Origin: Brachionus manjavacas
Lineage: Eukaryota; Rotifera; Eurotatoria; Ploima; Brachionidae
Direction: 5' to 3'
Assembly (NCBI GenBank): GCA_019054805.1
Contig: JAHQIY010000006.1
Location: 3,100,001-3,164,000, forward strand
DNA: 64,000 nt
Shown: positions 34,881 to 46,162 of the stretch, in pieces
Layout of the letters: each line of letters begins with the position of its first letter
Numbering within the stretch: position 1 is the first letter of the stretch
The notes under the pieces: model-generated
Database searches by the model: none
The model's input: the letters and a program-made list of their open reading frames with translations, nothing else
What the model was told of the DNA's origin: nothing
Program-made: the position numbers and the translations under genes

Positions 34881-37328
34881 AGCCACAGTGCATGTATACA
34901 ACACTCTTACGTGTAGTAAATAGCCCCACAATTCCATGTAATCCTCGTGTATTCGATTACTGGCTTCTTAAATCCGCATAAATCTCTAATCCGCGCAGGA
35001 TAATAATCAGCTCAAAACAAACAGTAGTCATTCAACAAAAAAAAGAAAGAAAAAAAGAGAAAAATAGTGCTATGAATATTCAAGTGGAATAGCTTGTTTT
35101 TCAAATCTTGAAAACTTTTTCATGCTTATGAATATTTAAAACAGTCTCGATTGGAATTTAATTTATTCTTGAGCGAAATGAAGAGAGAGAGAGAGAAAAC
35201 GCTTAAGTCTAACTTATGATGCCAAAAACTATGTGTCATAAGTCCACTTGTAATTTTTTCTTAGTACGCAAAATATGTGTCTTGAAAATTGGCTAATTTG
35301 ACAAGGAAGCAATTTTTTGTGCCAATATTAGCCATGAAATCAAGTGCAATATTTCAAATTGTTGAACAATTCGAACTCTCAAGCAACAACAACAACAAGC
35401 ACAGTTCTGATGTCTTGGTTGTTTAGCGGCAACTAAGGCGCACATCCGCCCTTAACTTAACTTGAACAATTTTTTCTCTCCTTTTTCTGTTAGCCCTCTA
35501 AATTCCGGATATCGAAAATTAATTGAAGTCACTTAACAACGACAAAATTTCAACACACCGAATACCGGAATTTAATTATAGACTTGGAAGAAAAAATTCA
35601 AAACAAAATTCAAAAAATAAATAATAAAATATTTTAATTGAATGCATTGAATTGAAAAACTTGAGGCCATTGACATCTAAAGATGATCATCTGGTATGCT
35701 GCTTAGAAAAACTAAACCCACCGTACACTATTCACATATTTCTTAGAGCCATTGTAGACAACAACAACAGCAACAACAAAAAAAGCACACACACTAGTTG
35801 CATAACTCACCAACTAACTCTTTTACCACACTAAACTTAACAGATTATATTTCATGTTTTGGACTTGTAATCGGATTAATGAAATATGCTCATTAGAGCA
35901 GTAACATGGAAAGCATTGCTGACACAAAATCAGGTGAGCTAATACTATAGTTTCAAATAGTCTACTAATCAAATACCCATTTATTTAATCTCTCTTTATC
36001 GCGTAAATTACGCTCAAGTGCTTTGCAAAACTTTTTCTATCACTCATTTGTGCTTGGGTTATGCCACAAGAAATTTCAATAGAGGTTCGATAATTACAAG
36101 TCAAATGAGCATTTTAGACAACGAGGAGAGAAACAAAAATTGCTTTGCAAATGTCCCCGAGACAACTTTGTACACAGAGCATTAGTTTGCTAATCTGAAC
36201 ATAATCTTATTTATTATTTTGAAGAAGTTGAAGAAGAAGAAGAAGAAAAAAATATTAAGTTGACTAAATGGCTCTTGGCACTGCTATCATACAAACCTCA
36301 TCTAAAAAGCTTGTATGCTTTAACGTTCATGTAAGCACCTATATATCTAGGTCTAAGATCTACAGATTATGTCTTTAAATCTGATCTAATTATAAATTCC
36401 AAATTTAATTGCTGATTCAGATGACATGTAGTCTAGGTCGCTGGGTGTCCATGTCACCACACACTCAAAAACAAAGAATTTTTTCTAAAGGACTAGATGG
36501 CATGTCTGTGCGTGTATTAAGCGAGCAGATGGTGAAAACTGTGGAATTGCCCAGGCCCTATTGACCAGTACACAACTGGCTGGTCGAATTTAATGACATA
36601 GTAGACAAGTGACTATTTGAGCATCACTAATAGGTAATAATAAATTTAGGCCAATTTTCAGAATGTAAAATTTTCAGCTCATCGACTTCCAACAGGGCAC
36701 GGTATAATTACAGAGTATGATAAACTCAAAATTTTGAGTATTTACTGGTTTTGACAGTTGGTTGTATAATTAGGCGCCTAATTGTTCACGACTCGCTCAA
36801 ATTAGCACACAAAACATCTCGTATTTGCTCTATAAAATAATACGGCTATCGATTTTACTAAGCCACTTAATCTTTCTAAATCAAATTTTACCACACTATC
36901 ATCAATTAATCAAAAGATAAATCACCATCAAAAATCAAAAATTAGAGTTTAATTATTTTGGTCGAATTTAACAACAAAAAGAAGCAAAAAAAAGAGAGAA
37001 AAAAAAGAAATCCCAAGTCAAATATTTAAAGATCATGATTTTTTCCTAATGACGAGTGTTCGAGCCTTTCTTTTGGATTAAGTGCCAAACAAGGTGTTAA
37101 GGGTACGCATCATTGTCTTACTATTTGACAAAAATATTAACACAATAATAAGCTCATCTAAAAATATCGGTGCTCAATTTCCTGAAACTAATATTGACTC
37201 GGTCAGAAACAAACATTAAATGTGTTCTCAAAGTTATTTTATTTTATTTATTTATTTGTTTCATTGAGCGCCTTGAAGGCGATGTAAAGTTAGGAAAAAA
37301 AATTGTAAAACAAAAAAATGTACTCACC

Positions 37329-37478
37329 ATTTGTTGGTGCTGATGGACGAAAGCATTTTTGGCATTTGAAGCGATCGGTTGTGCGCAGTGGCTTGAATAT
37401 TGTCGGCTTGAAATGAATGTCGAATCGTTGAGAAATTGTGTGCGAGGATAGATGCAAAAGGTTTTCGACAACAACAAC
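37329..37478 (-). other. candidate distal non-coding first exon (SoxB or a nearby transcript)
   Basis: On the minus strand a stretch of mixed, non-AT-rich sequence ends in a strong splice donor, CAAATG|GTGAGTAC (junction at 37329/37328). It starts just downstream of a TATA box. It has short open frames but no known protein. Splicing to the acceptor before SoxB would remove about 7.4 kb, and the exon's last ATG would not be in frame with SoxB, so it would be 5' UTR. Confidence 0.4.
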
Positions 37479-37494
37479 AAAACTTCGTCTGAGC

Positions 37495-37504
37495 CTTATT
37501 TATA
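37495..37504 (-). promoter_or_regulatory. TATA box
   Basis: TATAAATAAG on the minus strand, set in GAG-TATAAATAAGGCTC. It lies about 25-30 bp before the candidate exon. A consensus TATA next to GC-containing sequence and a good donor 170 bp downstream is unusual in this window. Confidence 0.5.
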
Positions 37505-38997
37505 CTCAAAAATGAAAAAATAAAAAAATTTAAATTTTTGTTATTTCTTTGTTATTTTAATTTCTTTTCCCTTTAAAAAATAGAAATATTATTGATATTT
37601 CAAATAAAAAAAAATATAAAGAAAATAGTTGAGTTATTGTTAATGTTTTGTGTTTTGAAATAAATAAAAAAAATTCAAATAATATTGTCTTTTTAATAAA
37701 TTTTAATTATTAAGATTGCTTTTGTTTGAAAATTTGAAAGAAAATTCAATTCAAAATAAAAAGAAAAATAGGAATGAAAGAGCGCGAAACAAATGCAGTT
37801 CTATTGTAACGGTATATAGGGATCCTTGAATCGCTTGACAAATGAGAATAATAGTTAAGCGATGTCTAATTGTTTCATCGTTTGTAACACAAAAAGCATC
37901 TTTTGAGCCACTTTTGTGATGAATTGGTGAAAAAAACAAAGCAAATTCAGAAAATAGAAATTATAAGAGAAAAAAAAGCAAAGAACAATTCAAGTTGAAG
38001 CTTTTTTATTTTAATTTAAAAAAAAATAAATAAGAAAAGAATTCATTGATTTTTTTATTTATTATTTTGAAATGCTTCTTATTGTTAAATTAAAATGAAA
38101 AAAAAAGAAAAAATAAAAATGGAAAAAACTTGTTCAATTTCTTCGTAGGTCTGTGGCTACCCTTAATTTCAAATGATAAATATTTTAATCTTTTTAGTTT
38201 TCTGAAAGCTTTCATTTCGAATTTAAAATTCAAATTACAAAAATGAACAAAAAGATTTTTTTTTCAAAAATTTAGTTTTGTCATCTGTGATGCACACACA
38301 CATCAAGGTAGTGGAACTAGATCATAGATATTTGAGACATTAAAGGAATTTTCAATAAATTTCAAATCAATCATCTTTTTTTCTTCAAGACAAATCAAGA
38401 TAGAAAATATGTGTCAGGTTTATTTCAAAAATTTCGAAAATTGAAATTAATTGTTTGTTTTTTAGTTTTTAGTTTTAGATTTTGGTAATCTCAAAACTTG
38501 ATTTTAGAAGAATTTGAATACTGTAAAGTGCTTAGACAGAAACCGGCCAAATTGCAGGAATAAGTTTCATCTGTCTAATCCGGATTTTTGAGCCTATTTT
38601 GGCTAAGAAAACACTTATCAATTAACTCCTGGCTATCGAGTAAATAGTCTACTATAAAAATCAAATATTAGCAAAATTTATTAACCTCTGTTTATAAGGT
38701 AAATACTCAAATTTTTTTGTTTGCATTTTTATTTGTTAAAGCGATCTGTGTACATTTTAAATCTAAAATGTTTACTTTTGATACTATTTAAACTATTAGC
38801 CGAGTGCGTACACATATCGTTTGCGGAAACTCGAATGAATAGATAGTAAAATTCCAAATTTAAATTTATGCCGGACAAATATTTAGATTGATGCTGCTGC
38901 TACTAAATGCATGCACAGGTGCACGACAAAATTCCACATAAGGATAAAAAAAATTTATTTTAAATTTAAAATATTAATAAAAAATTGAACAAAAAAA
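37505..38997. other. AT-rich spacer between SoxB region and claudin-like cluster
   Basis: No coding signal. Polymer A/T runs and a short CA tract (38292-38303). Confidence 0.5.
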
Positions 38998-40291
38998 TTA
39001 ATAACTATCTTCTGAATCTCTTCGAGACGAACTGTATTTAATTGGATTATAGAAATAGGATAAAGAGCAAACAAAACTCAATGCTGTTGCGGTATACAAA
39101 GCTGCAAATGAATGCGGTTTGTTTTCGGGAACATCGTCTTCAACTTTATTGATCACTAAATAAAAAAAAAATCATTAATTAGTCTTAGATTAAAGCTCTG
39201 ATAAACATTTGTGGTTATTCCCGTAAAGCAATGTTCTAAAAGTTCTTAGTTTAATAGAACTTCAAAAAAAAATCATTTAAGTGACTAAATTAAGGTAACA
39301 AAAGCATCCAACTGTGCTTTAATTTAATTTTTGAATTCCTACTGTTTTATTGATTTATTAAAAAATTTGTTTCCGTCTTTTGATCCAAATAGTCAATAAA
39401 CTCTGTTAAAAAAAATTACATGCTATTGAATTTTGAGGAATTTTCGGAATTTTACAGAAATTTAATATAAAATTCAATTGAATTAAAAATCAGGTCACTT
39501 CATTCCTTGAAGTAATCAATGATATCAACCGAAAAAAAAATCAACTTACATTTCATTCGGATTTCATTAGCATAGACAGTGGCGTATACAAGTATAATAA
39601 TTGAAATCAAAAATACTTGAAAAACAATTTAACGCTATTTTAAATTTAATTGAAAATTACCATTTGTCATCATCATAAATCCGAGTATTTTCTGGACTAA
39701 TGGCTTGGTTATGCTTGCCAAAGATGCAAAGAAAGTTAAAAAGAAAGTTGATATCATAGTCAAGTAAGAAATGACAGTGATGACCACTACCAGGTTTACC
39801 ACTTAAAAAAAAGTTTAACAATTAACATCAGCTTAAATAAAAAAATTCCAAAAACTATTTTTTTTTCAATTTTATGCCTAGTTGACAAAAAGGAATTCTA
39901 GTCTGAAATTAAAATTAAAAAAAAGGGTGATTAAAAAATTTTAAGTAATTAAAATCAATAAAATCTAAAGAGCTTCATTTAGAAAATATTGAATTCCTGA
40001 TATCAAGAATTTCAATAAGAGCCAAGTAATATCCTGATACATAGACAATTCAAAAATACCTTTAAAAAATACTATCGTATTGATTTGAATTTGTAAAAAA
40101 GTAGTCCCGAAACAAACAAAATACGATTTTGTAAATGAAAAGCTTGAACAATTCTTCTCAATGTAATCTTGGATACAGCCCATCTGGCTGTCATAAAATA
40201 TAGTTGATCTTAGTATACCTAATCCTTCGAGGACAGAAGTTGCAATCAGGGATGTATAGGAAATATAAGTTACCACTTCGCTCAAACCCAT
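38998..40291 (-). CDS. claudin-like four-pass membrane protein A (divergent)
   Basis: Four exons on the minus strand: 40291-40060, 39801-39661, 39615-39550, 39155-38998, 198 aa. The exon phases (1, 1, 1) are identical to the two neighbours, which supports a common origin. It has four hydrophobic segments, one in exon 1, one to two in exon 2, then ISIIILVYATVYA in exon 3 and LYTATALSFVCSLSYF in exon 4. The C-terminus is short and ends SSRRDSEDSY. Unlike B and C the first loop lacks the GIFQRC...C.WW pattern and has GCIQDYIEKNC instead. The family call rests on gene structure, topology and position. A cell-junction or membrane-organising role is inference. Confidence 0.7.
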
Positions 40292-40527
40292 TTTTGATTG
40301 AAAAAAAATTTAATCACAAGTTTTCTTTTTTATTTAAATTGATAGAAATAAAAAATTAAATTTAAAAAGTTTATTAATTAATCCAAAATAAAGAAAAAAA
40401 ACAACAAATATCTCTATTAACTACCATATTATAAATGAAACGATTCAATTATCGTTTTCAAAAAAAAAAATTTGTTGATTCAGCTTTGGCACAAATTTAC
40501 ATCATTTACAAAACGAATTGGTTTCTC

Positions 40528-41289
40528 TTAGTCATCATAAGATTTGGAACCGTTGCAACAGAATAAAATGGAAGTCAGTAAATATCCAGTGCAAGCGGCG
40601 TAAAGTAACCAATATGACCATGAATACAAAATTGGTGATTTATGATCGGCTTTAAAAAAAAATAATTAAAATTTTATGCCAATTTTTAAAACAGTTAACT
40701 CACGAGTTATTTTTGCTTCTTTAGCATAAAAAAATGTATATACTATTACAATTGACACCAAAATTAAAGCTAGAATAAAAAAAGAAATGAAATTTAGAAA
40801 AAAAATTTAATCTACTAATTTTACTGTTTAAAGTTGTAAGGACTCCTAGAAAAAGTTGAAGAGATTTAGTCCTAAATCTTTCGACAAGGCTAATCAAAAA
40901 AAATATTCCAATCAAGCCAATGATTCCGACCGATGCCAAAGAAAAAACAACACACAATTGAAGAGGAACTTTGACATAAAATTTAGTATAAAAGATTAAA
41001 AACAAACAAAAAAAAATTTACTTGTATCATTCTTGAATAGATCACTATTCCACCAGTAGCAATTTGTAAAAGTCTTGACCGAACCATCAAGCGCCTTGGA
41101 CATGAATGAACCAACAGCATTGATCGAATTCTGAAAATAAGCCAGTCCACCGCATCGTTGGAAAATTCCGTCATGAAGACCAGGAGCGTACCTATTGACC
41201 ACCATATAACTAGTCAGAAAAGATATGGCTTGAGCTCCAATTGATGCTAATAGGAATATAAATGTCAAAGACGTAACTATACAGCTCAT
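40528..41289 (-). CDS. claudin-like four-pass membrane protein B
   Basis: Four exons on the minus strand: 41289-41022, 40968-40825, 40769-40704, 40649-40528, 199 aa. TM1 is TSLTFIFLLASIGAQAISFL. The first extracellular loop has LHDGIFQRCG and then NCYWWNSDLF, resembling the G-L-W...C...C loop of the PMP22/claudin superfamily. TM2 (LCVVFSLASVGIIGLIGIFF) and a basic cytoplasmic turn follow, then TM3 (LILVSIVIVYTFFYA) and TM4 (YWLLYAACTGYLLTSILF). It ends KSYDD. The exact subfamily (claudin, clarin, PMP22 or an invertebrate relative) cannot be settled from sequence alone. Confidence 0.75.
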
Positions 41290-41417
41290 TTTAAAGATTT
41301 TAATATTCTAAAAGTGTTTTATTTTTTCTAAAAGCAAAAATGGATATAAAATAAAAAAATTGAATAGTTACAACTTTATTTAAAAAAAAAATATCGGGTT
41401 AGTAAAATTTGGGTCAA

Positions 41418-42129
41418 TTATTTGAAGCCTCTTAGTGGATTGTACATCAAGAATACCAATGCAAGAATATTTGTTGCTAGGGCCCCGAATAGTGTGTAAT
41501 AAGACCACGAAAATACTAGAGTGGTTGATACTCCGGCTTTTATAAAAACCAGTTAGTTTAAAATAAACTATTAAATTTTTAGAAAAAATTTACGAATGAC
41601 TTTGGTATCTCCGGCATAGACAAAGCTATACACAATCAAAATGATAAGCAAAATTATTGCTTAAATTTAAATATTTATCTAGTCTGGTATTTAATTTTGA
41701 TTGAAAGTTTTACCATTTGCTACCAGAGCAATGCTCATAGAAGGTTTGTAATTTGTTCCTCTAAGTTCAGTTAGATAGCCACTGACCACGCCGAATAGCA
41801 GAGTCAGTCCGATTAAAAACATGGAAATAAATGCTAGGACTGTCACCAATTGTAAAGAAGCTTAAAAGAAAATTAATTACTGGTAAAATCTACCAAGGGT
41901 TTTATGAGAACTAACTCCGATCTGTGTTAAATGTATCGGCGCTCCACCATAGGCACTTGAATGTGTATGGATCCTGACTGACCGGATACACACATCGCTG
42001 AAAAATTCCTTCATGCAAGGTAGTAAAATTTCGACTGTCAATCATGTGACTGCTTAGAAATGAAATTAACTCAAAGACCAGAGTCAATTTCATTAACAAA
42101 TAAGGAAGTATTGTCTCAAATGTTAACAT
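41418..42129 (-). CDS. claudin-like four-pass membrane protein C
   Basis: Four exons on the minus strand: 42129-41916, 41860-41714, 41659-41594, 41536-41418, 181 aa. TM1 is followed by LHEGIFQRCVYPVSQ and FKCLWWSADTF, closely parallel to B. TM2 (LVTVLAFISMFLIGLTLLFG), TM3 (IILLIILIVYSFVYAGD) and TM4 (LFGALATNILALVFLMYNP) follow. All three intron phases match A and B. It is the first gene of the minus-strand cluster; spacing between the three genes is 128-236 bp, so they may share regulatory DNA. Confidence 0.75.
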
Positions 42130-45118
42130 TTTTCTCAGATTCAGAGCTTAACAAATTTGAAAAAAAATTTTAAAGATAAAATAGTTGTAAATTTAAACTG
42201 GACTGATATATATTCAACGATCCTTAGGCAGAATTCCTTAGCTTTCTTTCTTAAAATATAGACCGAACCCTGTTCAAATTGGAATTTTAAAATTATTCTT
42301 AATTTAGATGCAACATCATTATCTGTGCAGTTAATTTAATTAAAACTTTTAAAACAGTAAGGCGATGACAAGGTCTCTAATGGAATGAGCGTAATTACTT
42401 AATTAAACCAGCGGGGGATTACGTGGCTTAAAGGCATTAAAAATACTCAAGATACTATCCGTAAATTTATTAACTTTGAAAACTAGAACTTATGAATATA
42501 TTAAAAATTGAACTTGAATTAATTTTCCTATAGATGAATGAATTTAACGTTATAAATACAAGATAAATATTCTAATCTACCTGTATGAGTTCAATCGATT
42601 TTTGTGACCCTATTTTGATGAAATAAAAATTCTAAAAGCCTTAAGTAAAATTAAACTGACAAAATTTTTCTTTCTTCATTAAGTTTAATTAATTCAGGTC
42701 TGTTCGTTCGATTGACAGATTCAAAAAATTATTAAATTAGATATCTTAATTTAATGCAATTAATATTTTGATTAATTAGTATGACTTTTTTCTTTTACAT
42801 AATATGCCTTTTGAACTTAAAATGGTATTATTTATTAAATTTGAAGATAAATTAGCCGGAAAATTTTTAAATTCGTTTTTTTTGCAAAATAAAAAAAAGA
42901 AAAATGATTTAAAATAGTAAAAAGGTGAAATAATACGACGTTTTAAAGTTAATAATCAAATTCAAATGATAAAGCTCAAAACTTATCATTAAGAGAAGGT
43001 TTTTAAGTAGATTTTGATATTATATTTTATTACAGAAGCTCATTTTAAAAAGGAACGTTCAATTTAAACTCAATTTTTTATACTTGGGTATGGTATAACA
43101 TGGTTTGCTACACCAAAAAATCATATAAATAAAATGTCTCCTTATAAATTTTTTTAATCTTTTTTTTTTAAGATTTAATTTTCCTAAAAATATGGTCATA
43201 ATATAAAGTATCAATTAATTGAATAAATTCAGATGAAGCAATTTAAATAAATATTTGAGCAAGATTTCGGTGTTGAGAAGGAGAGATATTAAAAAAAAAA
43301 TTTATTTTTTTATTAAAATTTATTTTAAATAGTTTAAGCAATTAAATAAGCTTAAATAAAAAAATTCTAATTAACAGAAAATTAAAAAAAAGAAACTCAT
43401 TCAATGAAAACTTCGAAGCCGACTGACACGCTTAGGCAGAACATTTTTTTGAAAATCATTTTGGATTATTTTTTTTATTATTTCCGTTTTTTATATTTAA
43501 ATTTTAAACATTTTTAATAAACTCCTGGATATATTCTTTGTTGTTGGTAAAATTGATTTTAATGCATGTTGATATGGACGAGTTGCTGATATTTAACATT
43601 TGTTTTCTCATCTTTTGCTCGAACTTTGATTTTTTAGAATCTTGCTTTCTAAAAGCTACTTCAAATCTTTTCCAAATGGCATGTAAGGTTTGTTTCATTA
43701 TTTAAATCAAACAAATGTAAGCCTGTTTCTTCAGAATAATTTAAAGGAAATGAAAAAAAAATCAAAAATTTGAATTTTAGGACTTATTCTTACAAATTTT
43801 GACCAGCTGAATAAAAAAAATTTGAAAATTAGATCTTTATTTCAAAATAAATGCCACCTTTAAGTCTTACTGGATTTAATTCTTAAAATGGTCATTTTCT
43901 TCAAATTTTAAAATTTTTTCCTTAAACAATCGAAATATAAAATGACAACTAGTTAGATCAAAAAAAGAAAAAATCAATTTTGAAGTCCTTAGAATCAAAA
44001 AATTCGGGATTGATGCTGTATGGAACCTCAGTACCATCATGTCATCGAGACTTCGAATAGAAAAAAAACTTCCTAGATCTTATTATAAACAAATTAAAAA
44101 CTTGAAAGCCGCCTTATTTAGTTTCTAAAGATATATTTTTATAAAGCAAAAGATAGTCTTTCTTATAAGCTTTCAATTTTCCTAATGAATATTTAAGAAA
44201 GCTATAAGACTACTATAATCAAAATTGTTTTAAAAGAAATATTGACTATTTATTTCTTTATTTTTTCGTCTTATTTTAGCATCATTGTTTTTACCATTTG
44301 AGATATATGGATCAATAGCATAAATTTTAGTACCGACAGTGGACATACATTGTACCCAGAAAAAAATGCACAGAAAAATTTCAAAAGACAATGTTTTTTG
44401 TGTTCAGAAAATGTTTGTTTTTGACATTTGTTTGAAGGTTACTTTTCAATGTATTTACATAGCATCCCAAAGTGATATAGCGACATTTTGGCTCGTAACT
44501 TAGTCAAATCCTATAATTTAAATTTTTTGACTTTTTCCATATTTTTTCCATTTCCTTTTTTAAAGCTATGATCTATCACATTTGTCTCAGAAACTTGATT
44601 TAAATAAAAAAATGATAAATTAAAAAAAAATTTTCTAACATTTTAGTTTGATTTGTAATTGTATCAGATGAACCATTTAATGTATCATTTAAATTTAACC
44701 CAAGCAAAATTATGAATAATTAAAAAAATTCTCAATTCTTAAAGAATTTCGCACATCAGTTGGTTTTATCTGGTTAAACATGCTTTACTCTGTAATATAT
44801 TTTATAAATTTCCAAGACTTGAATCTTTTTTTACGAAAAATTAAAGTTTTATTTAAAAAAATGTTAATAAATTATAAAAATATAATTAACTTAAAATTCT
44901 TATATCCAAAAATTGTGTTCATTAAAAAATAATAAAATTTTATCATTTATTTTACGAACAATTAACCTCAGAGTCAATGATAACTTCAATCATATCCTTT
45001 GAGATTTTAGTTAAAGAATTGACGAATATAAAAAATGAAAGCTTATTAACTAAAATTATTTAGAAAAAAATAAAGATTAATTCTTTCAATTTTATTGAAT
45101 TTTGTTAATCTATTAAAT
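42130..45118. other. AT-rich intergenic DNA
   Basis: About 3 kb, mostly low complexity. The only open frame worth listing is at 43504-43698 (separate entry). Confidence 0.5.
43504..43698 (-). CDS. possible 64-aa basic protein, unrecognised
   Basis: An ATG-initiated minus-strand frame. The N-terminal half is highly charged (WKRFEVAFRKQDSKKSKFEQ) with a helical pattern, unlike the hydrophobic noise frames typical of this AT-rich DNA. I do not recognise the family. It has no signal peptide or membrane segment. It may be a small nuclear-encoded mitochondrial or RNA-binding protein, or noise. Confidence 0.25.
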   Translation of the reverse strand: MKQTLHAIWKRFEVAFRKQDSKKSKFEQKMRKQMLNISNSSISTCIKINFTNNKEYIQEFIKNV

Positions 45119-46162
45119 TTAAAAAAATAATAATTTCTCAGTTTTTCTTCTTAAAAAATCCATGCCCATTGCAACTATTCTATTGCTATCGATTGGTGTG
45201 GTCCCTGCCAGTTTAAAATCAAACGAAAATTGTTCTCCGTTTAATAAAGCTTTTATAAATTGTTGACAATATTTTAGATTTAGTTCTTTTTTTGAGATCG
45301 ATTCGAATAAATCTATTTTGGCTCCAAATATCTTTTCTTCAGCAATGTACCCAGCTTCAAGAGGTGAATATTCTACCTTGAGCTCTGATTTTTTTTCCTC
45401 AAGAGTTGGTGTTAAAAAATTAAAATCACCCATTTTTTCTCGCAATATAACATGGCTAGATTCATGAACATACAGACGAATACAGTGCAATTTCAAGACA
45501 TCAATTATTTCACTTTCAGAATAAATTTTCGCTGATGTCATCATTCCTTTCAATCTTCGAATTAGTTGCAGATTCACATAAATTTTATCAGAAGCTGAAA
45601 AACCGTTAGAACCTTCCATTGAACATAAGTAATATTCAATTGAAATTTTTGATAAATCCGTATTATTAAATGAGCCTTCTATCAATTCTTGAACAGTGTC
45701 AAAAATAGTTTTCTTTATAATAGGATTAATTGCCAATGTTGCAAATAAAATATCCAATTGAGGAAACCATTTATTGGGACAAACTTCTATTGTATTAATA
45801 AATGGTAGAATATTTTCAAAATTATCTGGTTTTAGGTTGCTTTTGGAAAAATGAATCATAAAGACCAAACGTGCTTTAATACTGGAATTATTTGATTTTT
45901 TAGCATCATCAAATAAATTCTTTATTGGTAATAAGGAACTTTTTAGGTATTCTGATCGTTCGCGGAAATTTTTGTTCTGAGATAAGTTAACAATAATAAT
46001 GTCTGTTGCATTTGATAAGAACTGCTGGTCATTAGATCCATAATCTAATAGCTTCTTAGTTGGACTTAAATTTGAAAGTTTGGATGAGACAAAATTATTA
46101 AAATCAATTGTCAAAGAATTAATATTCAAATCAAAATATTCAATAAACAAATTGCTAGCCAT
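45119..46162 (-). CDS. unrecognised 347-aa protein with HExxH motif, putative metallopeptidase
   Basis: Intronless minus-strand ORF. ATG 46162 (MASNLFIEYF) is preferred because the upstream extension opens with TTG. The central and C-terminal parts are well-mixed protein sequence. About residue 245 it has LYVHESSHVILREKMGDFNF, a HExxH zinc-binding motif, followed about 30 residues later by SPLEAGYIAEEKIFG, where a Glu could be the third ligand as in gluzincins. A C-terminal domain contains NGEQFSFDFKLAG and a basic tail. There is no signal peptide or membrane segment, so it is probably cytosolic. I know no named family with this arrangement. The absence of introns in an intron-rich neighbourhood suggests retrocopy or transfer. 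Confidence 0.6.
   Translation of the reverse strand: MASNLFIEYFDLNINSLTIDFNNFVSSKLSNLSPTKKLLDYGSNDQQFLSNATDIIIVNLSQNKNFRERSEYLKSSLLPIKNLFDDAKKSNNSSIKARLVFMIHFSKSNLKPDNFENILPFINTIEVCPNKWFPQLDILFATLAINPIIKKTIFDTVQELIEGSFNNTDLSKISIEYYLCSMEGSNGFSASDKIYVNLQLIRRLKGMMTSAKIYSESEIIDVLKLHCIRLYVHESSHVILREKMGDFNFLTPTLEEKKSELKVEYSPLEAGYIAEEKIFGAKIDLFESISKKELNLKYCQQFIKALLNGEQFSFDFKLAGTTPIDSNRIVAMGMDFLRRKTEKLLFF

Larger units (their letters stand above)
30676..37328. other. gene-free SoxB upstream region, likely intron or cis-regulatory DNA
   Basis: About 6.6 kb with no gene, but unlike the other spacers: fewer long A/T runs, many short mixed-sequence patches, and repeated GA/CT microsatellites (about 31231-31264, 31773-31790, 31854-31868, 32179-32193, 33138-33160, 33736-33752, 34592-34602, 35184-35198). 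CA tracts lie at 31152-31162 and 31758-31771. Several hairpins are listed separately. This pattern fits regulatory DNA of a developmental gene. If the distal exon at 37329 belongs to SoxB, it is all intron. Confidence 0.5.

Noticed and set aside
37244..37509. Possible small proteins in the candidate distal exon
   Set aside because: The frames run through the predicted donor, and one opens with a non-ATG codon; the region is better explained as a non-coding exon.
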